From Burkholderia sp. (lineage in GTDB: Bacteria > Pseudomonadota > Gammaproteobacteria > Burkholderiales > Burkholderiaceae), in the NCBI GenBank assembly GCA_031253835.1, contig JAIRVP010000056.1, positions 164,046 through 228,045 on the forward strand: DNA of 64,000 nt. The letters are read 5' to 3'. A model generated the notes under the pieces. The model was not told the origin of the DNA and ran no database searches. It worked only from the letters and a program-made list of their open reading frames with translations. Positions 25,796 through 34,465 of this stretch are shown here, piece after piece. Positions within the stretch are counted from its first letter, which is position 1, and every line of letters starts with the position of its first letter. Position numbers and translations under genes: made by a program.

Positions 25796-26375
25796 GAATT
25801 CAGACCCTCGTTGATGACGGCAGCGGCACGCCTGTGCCGGCTGCCACCGTTCCATCCCGCCGCTGCGCGCCCGTGGTGCGAGCTGCCGCGGCACTCCGGC
25901 AAGTATCTCACTCGCGCGCGAACCTGGCAGATTGCCCAGGTGCCGCGCCCGACTCGCCCGCCCGTTTCTCGTCTACACTTAGGCACGCGCGAGCGGCGGC
26001 CAACCCGCCGCCCCGCGCGCAGCGTCCGATGCATGCCCGACCCTGATGCAAACATCATCTGCCGGAACATCGCTATGCATGCCTTGACAGAATTCGCCCG
26101 CATCACCCGCCCGGCCGCTGCCGCGTCGCGGGCCGCTGCTTCGACTGCTTCATCACGTCGCCGCGCATCCGTCCCGCCCCCGGCGCGGCGGTCCGGCCCA
26201 TCGTCTTTCCCCGCTTTCACGATCTGATGCACGGCACCGCACGTGGCACCGGCACGTGCGTCCGCTCGTCGATCGCTTCCGCCGGCACGATGCACGCCGC
26301 GCGGCCATCCGGACCCGCACGCCCGCAACGAACGGCCGTGCGTTCACGATCCCAACCCATCGAGAGGGCATCACC
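25796..26375. other. 580-base divergent interval between msrA and the SBP56 gene
   Basis: No gene is supported; frames across it have the Arg/Ala-rich composition of shadow reading. Visible structure includes two CACGTG hexamers 13 bases apart (26240-26245 and 26253-26258) in an imperfect tandem repeat. There is also a lone TTGACA (26084-26089) without a convincing -10, and ACCTGG/CCAGGT arms at 25922-25941. Confidence 0.4.
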
Positions 26376-27782
26376 ATGAGCATGCGGCCTGACCCGACGT
26401 TTCACGCTTCACCCGAGCTTGCGATGCAGGCGCCGGCGGAAGAATATGCCTATACGTTGTTGCTGAGCCCCGATTTTTCCAGACCCGACGCGCTCGCCGT
26501 GATCGACGTGAAGCCCGGTTCGCCGACCTACGGAAAAATCGTGCACACGGTGACGATGCCGAGCACCGGCGACGAGTTTCACCACTTCGGCTGGAATGCG
26601 TGCTCGTCGTCGCTGTCGCCGCTGACCGGCCATGCGTTCCTCGAACGCCGCTTCCTGATCATCCCCGGCCTGCGCTCGTCGCGCATCTACGTGATCGACA
26701 CGAAGCCGCACGCGACGCAGGCGCGCATCCACAAGATCATCGAACCCGACGAAGTCTTCGCGAAGACCGGCTATTCGCGCCCGCACACCGTGCACTGCGG
26801 CCCCGAGGGCATCTACGTGAGCACGCTCGGCGGCGCAGGCAAGGACGGCACCGACGGCGCGCCCGGCATCTTCATCATGGATTGCGAGACCTTCGACGTG
26901 CTCGGCCGCTGGGAGATCGACCGCGGCTCGCAGGACAAGCACTACGACTTCTGGTGGAACCTGCCGCGCGACTACATGGTGTCGAGCGAATGGGCGCTGC
27001 CGCCGCAGTTCGAGAACGGTATCGTCCCCGAGGACCTGCTCGCGAACAAGTACGGGCACCGGCTGCATTTCTGGGATTTGCGCGCGCGGCGCAACGTGCA
27101 GACGATCGATCTCGGCGCGCAGCACCAGATGGCGCTGGAAGTGCGGCCCGCGCACGACCCGGCGCGCGAATACGGGTTCGTCGGCGTCGTCGTCGACACG
27201 ACGAATCTCGAAGGCTCGATCTGGACCTGGTGGCGCGAAGGCGGCAAGTTCCATGTGAAGAAGACGGCGACGATCCCGGCCGAGCCTGCCTCGGCCGACG
27301 AACTGCCGCCGCTGCTGAAATCGTTCGGCGCGGTGCCACCGCTCGTGACCGACATCGACCTGTCGCTCGACGACCGCTTCCTGTACGTGTCGTGCTGGGG
27401 CACCGGCGAGATGCGCCAGTACGACGTGTCGGATCCGCACAACCCGGTGCTCGCGGGGTCGGTCCGGATCGGCGGCATCGCGCGCCGTGCGCCGCACACG
27501 AACGGCCGTACGTTCGCGGGCGGCCCGCAGATGGTCGAGATCAGCCGCGACGGCCGGCGCGTGTACTGGACCAACTCGCTGTATTCGACGTGGGACGACC
27601 AGTTCTATCCGGACGGCGTGCCGGGCGCGCAGGTGCTCGCGCATGCGGGGCCGGAAGGCGGGCTGACGCTCGCCGACGACTACTGGGTCGAATTCCCCGA
27701 CGGCTACCGCGCGCACCAGATCCGGCTCGAAGGCGGCGACTGCTCGACCGATTCGTTCTGCTATCCGTCGGTCAAGCGTTGA
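26376..27782 (+). CDS. Selenium-binding protein family (SBP56)/methanethiol oxidase-like protein
   Basis: A 468-residue beta-propeller protein of the SBP56 family. Family motifs include FHHFGWNACSS, RPHTVHCGPEGIYVSTLGG, DKHYDFWWNLPRDYMVSSEW, LVTDIDLSLDDRFLYVSCWGTGEMRQYDVSDP and the C-terminal HQIRLEGGDCSTDSFCYPS. Some bacterial members oxidise methanethiol to formaldehyde, H2S and H2O2 and bind copper; no signal peptide is visible here, so this one looks cytosolic. GAGAGGG at 26362-26368 supports the ATG at 26376 (an ATG two codons later is also possible). The stop overlaps the start of a membrane-protein gene. Confidence 0.9.
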   Translation: MSMRPDPTFHASPELAMQAPAEEYAYTLLLSPDFSRPDALAVIDVKPGSPTYGKIVHTVTMPSTGDEFHHFGWNACSSSLSPLTGHAFLERRFLIIPGLRSSRIYVIDTKPHATQARIHKIIEPDEVFAKTGYSRPHTVHCGPEGIYVSTLGGAGKDGTDGAPGIFIMDCETFDVLGRWEIDRGSQDKHYDFWWNLPRDYMVSSEWALPPQFENGIVPEDLLANKYGHRLHFWDLRARRNVQTIDLGAQHQMALEVRPAHDPAREYGFVGVVVDTTNLEGSIWTWWREGGKFHVKKTATIPAEPASADELPPLLKSFGAVPPLVTDIDLSLDDRFLYVSCWGTGEMRQYDVSDPHNPVLAGSVRIGGIARRAPHTNGRTFAGGPQMVEISRDGRRVYWTNSLYSTWDDQFYPDGVPGAQVLAHAGPEGGLTLADDYWVEFPDGYRAHQIRLEGGDCSTDSFCYPSVKR

Positions 27783-28444
27783 GCGCCGGCCTGCACGCGC
27801 AGGCCGCCCTGTGGGCGGCCGTGCTCGCGAGCGGCGTCTATCACGGGCTCAATCCCGCGATGGGCTGGCCGCTCGCGGTGTCGAACGCGCTGATGACGCG
27901 CCGCGGCACCGCGCTCGTCGCGGCGCTCGGCTATCTCGCGCTCGGCCATGCGCTCGCGGTGTTCGCGGTGATGCTGCCGTTCGGGCTGCTCGCCGCGCTG
28001 CTCGCATGGCAGTCGGCGATCCGGATCGGCGCGAGCGCGCTCGTGATCGGCTTCGGCGCCGTGCTGCTGATCCGGCGCCGGCATCCGCGTGCGCTCGCGC
28101 GGATCCCGCCGGCGCGGCTCGGCCTGTGGTCGTTCGCGGTCGCGATCGCGCACGGCGCGGGGCTGATGCTGGTGCCGATCTACCTCGGTCTGTGCGGGCT
28201 CGACCGCGACGCCGGCCACCGCGCGGCGGCCATGCTCGTCGATGCGCATCTCGGGATGGCGCTCGTCGTCGCGGCCGTGCACGCGGCCGCGATGATCGCC
28301 GCCGGCGGCGGGCTCGCGTGGCTGGTGTACCGCTATCTCGGGCTGAAATTCGTGTCGCGGAGCTGGTTCAATCTCGATGCGGTGTGGGCATCGAGCCTGA
28401 TCGTGACGGGCGCGCTGTCGCTCGGGCTGGCAGCGGCGCGATAG
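27779..28444 (+). CDS. Unknown polytopic membrane protein coupled to the SBP56 gene
   Basis: About 221 residues and five to six hydrophobic helices. I do not recognise the family with certainty. TM1 carries VYHGLNPAMGWPLAVSNALM, TM2 LGHALAVFAVM and a later helix AIAHGAGLMLVP. These histidine-in-membrane patterns recall the NicO/UreH type of metal permeases, but the match is loose. The best start is a TTG (27779) overlapping the SBP56 stop as TTGA, which would couple translation; a GTG at about 27823 is an alternative. It is absent from listings that demand ATG. Confidence 0.7.
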   Translation: MSAGLHAQAALWAAVLASGVYHGLNPAMGWPLAVSNALMTRRGTALVAALGYLALGHALAVFAVMLPFGLLAALLAWQSAIRIGASALVIGFGAVLLIRRRHPRALARIPPARLGLWSFAVAIAHGAGLMLVPIYLGLCGLDRDAGHRAAAMLVDAHLGMALVVAAVHAAAMIAAGGGLAWLVYRYLGLKFVSRSWFNLDAVWASSLIVTGALSLGLAAAR

Positions 28445-28746
28445 CGCGGGAATCGATGGCCGGTGCGGTGCAGCGTCGCCGGGCCGGGCGGCAGCGCCGC
28501 ACCAAAAACGCGACAGAACGGCGGCGCCGGCCACACGTCGTCGCGCATCCGGCAGCGCGCCGCAGTGTTCGCTACGCCACCCTGCCCCCGCGATGCGCCG
28601 TCCGGCCGGGCTCGACCGCCCCGATTCCGCTAAAATCGGGCCATGCGCACCCCTTCCCAATCGACCGTGTTGTCGCCTTTCGTCCGCCGTGCCCGCCCCA
28701 CCCGCGTCGCGCCGCGCCTGCCCGTCTCGTTCCGGATGGTGGCCCG
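28445..28746. other. 302-base interval upstream of the flavin reductase gene
   Basis: No gene is supported. Near its end lies TAAAAT (28631-28636) inside a small inverted repeat (CCGAT 28621-28625, ATCGG 28635-28639), a possible promoter/operator for the next gene. No good -35 was found. Confidence 0.35.
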
Positions 28747-29256
28747 ATGAGCCGCGCCAATCCGCCGGATTTCGACGCGTCCGCCTTCCGGCAGGCACTC
28801 GGCCAGTTCGCGACGGGCGTGACGGTGATCACGACGCGCGCGCCGTCCGGGCAGTTGATCGGCATCACCGCCAGCTCGTTCAACTCGGTTTCGCTCGATC
28901 CGCCGCTCGTGCTGTGGAGCCTCGCGCACAAGTCGGCGTCGACGCCCGTGTTCCGCGGCAACAGCCATTACGTGGTGAACGTGCTCGCGGCGTCGCAGCT
29001 CGACCTGTGCAAGCGCTTCTCGACCTACAAGGGCGACCGCTTCGAAGGGATCGCGCATGCGGCCGGCAACTCGGGGATGCCCGTGCTCGACGGCGCGCTC
29101 GCGTGGTTCGAATGCCACAACCGCAGCCGCTACGACGAAGGCGACCACGTGATCTTCGTCGGCGAAGTCGAACGCTGCGGCGTGCGCGCGGCATCGGACA
29201 CGGCCCCGCCGCTCGTGTTCCACGGCGGCGGCTTCCACGGCCTCACACCGCTTTGA
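28747..29256 (+). CDS. Flavin reductase (FMN/FAD-binding) family protein
   Basis: A 169-residue protein of the flavin reductase-like domain family. Signature segments are FATGVTVITTRAPSGQLIGITASSFNSVSLDPPLVLWSL (flavin binding, about residues 20-60), HYVVNVLAASQ and the C-terminal LVFHGGGFHGL. It probably supplies reduced flavin to a monooxygenase or acts as a small flavin-dependent oxidoreductase; no partner oxygenase lies beside it. Its last 14 bases overlap the end of the convergent kynR gene. Confidence 0.88.
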   Translation: MSRANPPDFDASAFRQALGQFATGVTVITTRAPSGQLIGITASSFNSVSLDPPLVLWSLAHKSASTPVFRGNSHYVVNVLAASQLDLCKRFSTYKGDRFEGIAHAAGNSGMPVLDGALAWFECHNRSRYDEGDHVIFVGEVERCGVRAASDTAPPLVFHGGGFHGLTPL

Positions 29257-29743
29257 TCGCTCCCGTGCGCGCCAGCCCGACCGGCGCGCCGGCTTCATCC
29301 TTCAGCGTCTGCAGCACGATGTTCGAACGGATGTCCATCACGCCCGGCGCCTTGTAGAGCCGGTTCAGCACGAAATCCGAATAGTGCTTGAGGTTGTGCG
29401 CGAGCACGCGCAGCAGATAGTGGCTCTCGCCCGTCACGACGAACGCGCCGACCACCTCCGGCCATTCGCGCAGCGCTTCAGCGAAGCGCTCGTGCCATTG
29501 ATTCTCTTCGTTGCGCATCGACACCTGGACGAAAGCCTCGAGCTCGAAGCCGAGCTTCTCGCGGCTCAGGCATGCGCGATAGTGCTCGATCACGCCCTGC
29601 TCCTCGAGCAGGCGCATGCGGCGCAGGCAGGCGGATGGCGAAAGCGAAATGCGTTCCGCCAGGTCGAGATTGCTGATTCTGCCCTCCTCCTGCAGTACCG
29701 CCAGAATCCGGCAGTCGGTGGCATCGAGCGTGATCGCGTGCAT
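29243..29743 (-). CDS. kynR: Lrp/AsnC-family regulator of the kynurenine genes
   Basis: A 166-residue regulator with an N-terminal winged helix-turn-helix (ILAVLQEEGRISNLDLAERISLSPSACLRRMRLLEEQGVI, about residues 13-50) and a C-terminal RAM effector domain (VVGAFVVTGESHYLLRVL). It is transcribed away from kynB, and an Lrp-type KynR controls kyn genes in Pseudomonas aeruginosa, so a kynurenine-responsive role is inferred. A promoter fits at 29773-29800. Confidence 0.88.
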   Translation of the reverse strand: MHAITLDATDCRILAVLQEEGRISNLDLAERISLSPSACLRRMRLLEEQGVIEHYRACLSREKLGFELEAFVQVSMRNEENQWHERFAEALREWPEVVGAFVVTGESHYLLRVLAHNLKHYSDFVLNRLYKAPGVMDIRSNIVLQTLKDEAGAPVGLARTGAIKAV

Positions 29744-29772
29744 TTTTGGTCCCCGTTTTCCCTCTGAGTCGA

Positions 29773-29800
29773 ATTATCTGCCAATCCGGCCGATTGTCCA
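29773..29800 (-). promoter_or_regulatory. Sigma-70 promoter for kynR
   Basis: On the minus strand TGGACA (29800-29795), a 16-base spacer and GATAAT (29778-29773), about 30 bases before the kynR start. It lies in the AT-rich 130-base gap that must also hold the kynB promoter and KynR sites. Confidence 0.55.
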
Positions 29801-29873
29801 TGTTTATTTCGCAAGCACTTTCTGCGAGCGTCCACCTATCATTCGAAGGATCGACTCACCGATTCGTCACGCC

Positions 29874-30515
29874 ATGGACACACTCTGGGACATCTCGCCG
29901 CCTGTCAGCCCCGCCACCCCCGTGTGGCCGGGCGACACGCCGGTTTCCGTCGAACGCGTGTGGCGGATGGAGGCCGGCTCGCCGGTCAACGTCGCACGCC
30001 TGACGCTGTCGCCGCACACCGGCGCGCATTGCGATGCACCGCTGCATTACGACGCCGACGGCGCGCCGATCGGCGCCGTGCCGCTCGACACCTATCTCGG
30101 CCCGTGCCGCGTGATCCATTGCATCGGCGCGTCGCCCGTCGTGCAGCCGGCCGACCTCGCGGCCGCGCTCGACGGCGTGCCGCCGCGCGTGCTGCTGCGC
30201 ACCTATGCGCGCGCCAGCGTCGAACAGTGGGACAGCGATTTCTGCGCGGTCGCGCCCGAGACCGTCGACCTGCTCGCCGCGCATGGCGTGAAGCTGATCG
30301 GCATCGATACGCCGTCGCTCGACCCGCAGGAATCGAAGACGATGGATGCGCATCACCGTGTGCGCGCACACCGGATGGCGATCCTCGAAGGCATCGTGCT
30401 CGACGACGTGCCGCCCGGCGACTACGAACTGATCGCACTGCCGCTGAAATTCGCGACGCTCGACGCGAGCCCCGTGCGCGCGGTGCTGCGTGCGCTGCCC
30501 GCGCGTGCTTCCTGA
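29874..30515 (+). CDS. kynB: Kynurenine formamidase (arylformamidase)
   Basis: A 213-residue cytosolic metal-dependent hydrolase that converts N-formylkynurenine to kynurenine. The conserved metal motif is visible as SPHTGAHCDAPLHYD (about residues 45-59, His-x3-His-x-Asp pattern), and LIGIDTPSLDP and the C-terminal YELIALPLKF match the KynB branch. First gene of kynB-kynU-kynA, with gaps of 25 and 55 bases. The start at 29874 removes an upstream extension that runs into the kynR promoter. Confidence 0.95.
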   Translation: MDTLWDISPPVSPATPVWPGDTPVSVERVWRMEAGSPVNVARLTLSPHTGAHCDAPLHYDADGAPIGAVPLDTYLGPCRVIHCIGASPVVQPADLAAALDGVPPRVLLRTYARASVEQWDSDFCAVAPETVDLLAAHGVKLIGIDTPSLDPQESKTMDAHHRVRAHRMAILEGIVLDDVPPGDYELIALPLKFATLDASPVRAVLRALPARAS

Positions 30516-30540
30516 TGACTCCGACCCACGACCCCACATC

Positions 30541-31794
30541 ATGATCAAGACCCGTGAAGACGCGCTCGCGCTCGACCGCGACGACCCGCTTGCCCCGCTG
30601 CGCGACCAGTTCTCGCTGCCCGACGGCGTGATCTACCTCGACGGCAATTCGCTCGGCGCGCAGCCGCGCGCATCGGCCGCACGCGCGCAGCAGGTGATCG
30701 GCGCCGAATGGGGCGAAGGCCTGATCCGCAGCTGGAACACGGCCGGCTGGTTCGCACTGCCGCGCCGTCTCGGCGACAAGCTCGCGACGCTGATCGGCGG
30801 CGCACCCGGCGAAACGGTCGTCACCGATACGATCTCGATCAACCTGTTCAAGCTGCTGTCGGCGATGCTGCGCCACCAGGCCGAGCGCGCACCGGAGCGC
30901 CGCGTGATCGTGTCGGAACGCTCGAACTTCCCGACCGACCTGTATATCGCGCAGGGGCTGATCGAACAGCTCGGCGGCGACTACGAACTGCGCCTGATCG
31001 ACGATCCGGCCGACCTGCCGGGCGCGCTCGGCGCGGACACGGCCGTCGCGATGATCACGCACGTGAACTACCGCACCGGCTTCATGCACGACATGCCGGC
31101 CGTCACGCAGCTCGTGCACGACGCGGGCGCGCTGATGCTGTGGGATCTCGCGCACTCGGCCGGCGCGGTGCCGGTCGACCTGAACGGCGCACGCGCGGAC
31201 GGCGCGGTCGGCTGCACGTACAAGTACCTGAACGGCGGCCCCGGCTCGCCCGCGTTCGTGTGGGTGCCGCAGCGCCATCTCGCGCATTTCTCGCAGCCGC
31301 TGTCCGGCTGGTGGGGCCACCGCGCGCCGTTCGCGATGCAGCCGGCCTTCGCGCCCGATCCGGGCATCGCGCGCTTCCTGTGCGGCACGCAGCCGATCGT
31401 GTCGATGTCGATGGTCGAATGCGGGCTCGACGTGTTCCTGCAGACCGACATGCACGCGATCCGCCGCAAGTCGCTCGCGCTGACCGACGCGTTCATCGCG
31501 CTCGTCGAAGCACGCTGCGCGGGCCTGTCGCTGAAGCTCGTCACGCCGCGCGCGCATCACCAGCGCGGCTCGCAGGCGAGCTTCGAGCATCCGCACGGCT
31601 ACGAAGTGATGCAGGCGCTGATCGCGCGCGGCGTGATCGGCGACTACCGCGAGCCGTACGTGCTGCGCTTCGGCTTCACGCCGCTCTATACGCGCTTCGC
31701 CGACGTGTGGGATGCCGTCGAGACGCTGCGCGACATCCTCGCCACCGACGCGTGGAAGGCGCCCGAGTTCGCCGAACGCGGCGCGGTGACCTGA
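30541..31794 (+). CDS. kynU: Kynureninase
   Basis: A 417-residue PLP enzyme that cleaves kynurenine to anthranilate and alanine. IYLDGNSLGAQPR near the N-terminus, the substrate/PLP region WDLAHSAGAVPVDL, and the PLP lysine in GCTYKYLNGGPGSPAF (about residue 225) are characteristic. Middle gene of the kynBUA operon. In cepacia-complex bacteria and Pseudomonas the anthranilate can feed quinolone signals or degradation; no such downstream gene is adjacent here. Confidence 0.97.
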   Translation: MIKTREDALALDRDDPLAPLRDQFSLPDGVIYLDGNSLGAQPRASAARAQQVIGAEWGEGLIRSWNTAGWFALPRRLGDKLATLIGGAPGETVVTDTISINLFKLLSAMLRHQAERAPERRVIVSERSNFPTDLYIAQGLIEQLGGDYELRLIDDPADLPGALGADTAVAMITHVNYRTGFMHDMPAVTQLVHDAGALMLWDLAHSAGAVPVDLNGARADGAVGCTYKYLNGGPGSPAFVWVPQRHLAHFSQPLSGWWGHRAPFAMQPAFAPDPGIARFLCGTQPIVSMSMVECGLDVFLQTDMHAIRRKSLALTDAFIALVEARCAGLSLKLVTPRAHHQRGSQASFEHPHGYEVMQALIARGVIGDYREPYVLRFGFTPLYTRFADVWDAVETLRDILATDAWKAPEFAERGAVT

Positions 31795-31849
31795 CCGGTC
31801 CGGCCCGGCGCGCGCGCCGCGCCCCCGTCATTCAAATCTGGAGAGAGTC

Positions 31850-32788
31850 GTGAATTCTGGTCATATGCAGCCACCCGGCGACGACGCGCCGGCGGGCTGC
31901 CCGTTCTCGGGCGCACGCGCCGCACAACCGGCGCAGGCCGCGCACGAAGCGCCGCACGTGCCCGGCGATGCCGGCTGGCACAACGCGCAGCTCGATTTTT
32001 CGAAGTCGATGAGCTATGGCGACTACCTGTCGCTGAATTCGATCCTCGACGCGCAGCATCCGCTGTCGCCCGATCACAACGAGATGCTGTTCATCATCCA
32101 GCACCAGACGAGCGAGCTGTGGATGAAGCTCGCGCTGTTCGAACTGCGCGGCGCGCTCGACGCGGTGCGCACCGACGCGCTGCCGTCCGCGTTCAAGATG
32201 CTCGCGCGCGTGTCGCGCATCCTCGAGCAGCTGGTGCAGGCGTGGAGCGTGCTGTCGACGATGACGCCGTCCGAATATTCGGCGATGCGGCCGTATCTCG
32301 GCCAGTCGTCGGGCTTCCAGTCGTACCAGTATCGCCAGCTCGAATTCCTGCTCGGCAACAAGAACGTGCAGATGCTGCAGCCGCACGCGCACCGGCCCGA
32401 CATCCTCGAACAGGTGCGTGCGACGCTCGAAGCGCCGTCGTTCTACGACGAAGTCGTGCGCCTGCTCGCGCGGCGCGGGTTCCCGATCGCGCCGGAGCGG
32501 CTCGAGCGCGACTGGACGCAGCCGACGCGGCACGACGAGACGGTCGAAGCCGCGTGGCTCGAGGTGTATCGCCACCCGCAGCAGCACTGGGAGCTGTACG
32601 AGATGGCCGAGGAACTGGTCGATCTCGAAGACGCGTTCCGCCAGTGGCGCTTCCGTCACGTGACGACCGTCGAGCGCATCATCGGCTTCAAGCAGGGCAC
32701 GGGCGGCACGAGCGGCGCGCCGTATCTGCGCAAGATGCTCGACGTCGTGCTGTTCCCCGAGCTCTGGCACGTGCGCACCACGCTGTAA
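31850..32788 (+). CDS. kynA: Tryptophan 2,3-dioxygenase
   Basis: A 312-residue haem dioxygenase that opens the indole ring of tryptophan to N-formylkynurenine, the entry step of the pathway. MLFIIQHQTSELWMKLALFEL (with the conserved distal His), SGFQSYQYRQLEFLLGNKN and the C-terminal GFKQGTGGTSGAPYLRKM are diagnostic. The first ~40 residues are a variable extension. Start is GTG at 31850, supported by GGAGAGA 4-10 bases upstream. Last gene of kynBUA. Confidence 0.97.
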   Translation: MNSGHMQPPGDDAPAGCPFSGARAAQPAQAAHEAPHVPGDAGWHNAQLDFSKSMSYGDYLSLNSILDAQHPLSPDHNEMLFIIQHQTSELWMKLALFELRGALDAVRTDALPSAFKMLARVSRILEQLVQAWSVLSTMTPSEYSAMRPYLGQSSGFQSYQYRQLEFLLGNKNVQMLQPHAHRPDILEQVRATLEAPSFYDEVVRLLARRGFPIAPERLERDWTQPTRHDETVEAAWLEVYRHPQQHWELYEMAEELVDLEDAFRQWRFRHVTTVERIIGFKQGTGGTSGAPYLRKMLDVVLFPELWHVRTTL

Positions 32789-32808
32789 CGCACGTCATGC
32801 GCCCGCCG

Positions 32809-34206
32809 TCACGACGACGTGCGGGCCAGCTCCTCCCCTTCGCGCGGCGCCGCCTGCACGCGCAACAGCCGCGGAATGTGCCGCCGCACCGCAAGCAGCG
32901 CGATGCACACGACACCCATCGCGACGGCCAGCATCGTCAGGTACGCGCCCGCGCCGCCCGTCGTGATCACGATGGCGCCCGCGAACGCGCTGAGGATCGC
33001 GCCGAGCCGGCCGAACGCGAGCGCGCTCGCGGTGCCCGTCGCGCGCACGGCCGTCGGGTAGATGTACGCGCAGAGCGCATACATCGTCGACTGCACCGCG
33101 TTGACGAACAGCCCGTGCAGGCCGAGCCCGACGATCAGCCAGCCCGTATGGCGGCTGGCATCGACCCCCATCAGCCACACCGCACTCGCCGCACCGCCGA
33201 TGCTGCACAGCGCGAGCGGCCAGCGCGACCCCGCATGCGCGATTGCCCATGCGCACAGCAGCGCGCCGATCACGCCGCCGAGGTTGTACGCGGTGAGTCC
33301 CGCTCCCGCGACCGACACGCTCAACCCGCTCGCCGCAAGCATCGTCGGCAGCCAGCTGAACGCCGCGTACACGGCGAGCAGGCACATGAAGAACGCGCAC
33401 CACAGCGCGATCGTGTCGCGCGCCTGGCCGCTCGCGAACAACGCGCCGAAGCCGCTGCGCCCGCCGGCCGCGCGCGCGTCCTTCACGTCGGTGAACACGG
33501 TGCCCGGCGCAACCGGCCGCTGCATCCTGGCGAGCAGCGCGCCGAGTTCCGGCCAGCGCGCGGGGCGCCGCGCGAGATAGCGCGGCGATTCCGGCAGCGC
33601 GCGCACGAGCACGAAGCCGAGCACGAGCGGCAGCGCGCCGCCCGCGAAGAACAGCCCGCGCCAGCCGTAGCGCGGCAGCACCTCGTGCGCGAACAGGCCG
33701 GCCAGCATCCCGCCGAGCGGCACGCAGACGATCGTCGCCGTCACCATCATCGTGCGGCGCCGCGCCGGCGTGTATTCGGCCGTCATCGTCGTGGCCGTCG
33801 GCAGCGCACCGCCGATCCCGAGCCCCGCGAAGAAACGCAGTATCGCGATCGCCGCGACGTCGGGCGCGAAGCCGATCGCGCAGGTCGCGATACCGAACAG
33901 GAACACGCTGCCGATCACGGCCTGGCGGCGGCCGAAGCGGTCCGCGACGATCCCCGCGCACGCGCTGCCGATGCCCATCCCGATCAGCCCGGCCGCGACG
34001 GCCGGTGCGAACGCGCCGCGCGTGATGCCCCATTCGCGGATCAGCACCGGAATCGCGAAGCCGATCAACTGGCCGTCGAAGCCGTCGAGCACGATCGCGA
34101 GCGCGGCGAGCAGCACCACGCAGCGCTGCATCGTCGTGAACGGTCCATCGTCGAGCGTCGCGCCGATGTCGACCGACGGCGGCGGCAATCCGTCGCGCGT
34201 GCTCAT
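32809..34206 (-). CDS. MFS transporter, aromatic-acid:H+ symporter type
   Basis: A 465-residue 12-TM permease. VLDGFDGQLIGFAIPVL in TM1, GIVADRFGRRQAVIG (loop 2-3 motif) and LRFFAGLGIGGALPTATTM are typical of the AAHS family (benzoate, 4-hydroxybenzoate and similar acids). It is the last gene behind the benzoylformate decarboxylase operon, 259 bases after the ketopantoate-reductase-like gene, so uptake of an aromatic acid such as mandelate, benzoylformate or benzoate is inferred. The start ATG at 34206 puts about 20 polar residues before TM1. Confidence 0.88.
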   Translation of the reverse strand: MSTRDGLPPPSVDIGATLDDGPFTTMQRCVVLLAALAIVLDGFDGQLIGFAIPVLIREWGITRGAFAPAVAAGLIGMGIGSACAGIVADRFGRRQAVIGSVFLFGIATCAIGFAPDVAAIAILRFFAGLGIGGALPTATTMTAEYTPARRRTMMVTATIVCVPLGGMLAGLFAHEVLPRYGWRGLFFAGGALPLVLGFVLVRALPESPRYLARRPARWPELGALLARMQRPVAPGTVFTDVKDARAAGGRSGFGALFASGQARDTIALWCAFFMCLLAVYAAFSWLPTMLAASGLSVSVAGAGLTAYNLGGVIGALLCAWAIAHAGSRWPLALCSIGGAASAVWLMGVDASRHTGWLIVGLGLHGLFVNAVQSTMYALCAYIYPTAVRATGTASALAFGRLGAILSAFAGAIVITTGGAGAYLTMLAVAMGVVCIALLAVRRHIPRLLRVQAAPREGEELARTSS

Positions 34207-34465
34207 GCGGCCTCCCGTGCACCGCCCATCGGCGGCAACGTGCGCGAACGGCGCGCGGCAAGACAACGGCATTCGATGGCTTTCATGGCGTCTCCGGTTG
34301 TCCGGGCTGGCGCGCACGCGCGTGCCCGGATCGCTTGCTGCGCGGTTGTCCGGCGTCGATGCGACGGTGCCCGCGCTGTGTCCCATCCGTGCCGATCCGG
34401 CGCCGTCGGCTGTCCGTCGTGCGCGCGTCTCGTCGTGCGGCGCCAGCCGGCCGCCGGCCCGATGC

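Noticed and set aside
25708..26328. 206-codon minus-strand frame in the msrA-SBP56 interval as a new gene
   Set aside because: Overlaps msrA in another frame, Arg/Gly/Ala-rich without hydrophobic core, no ribosome-binding site at its start.
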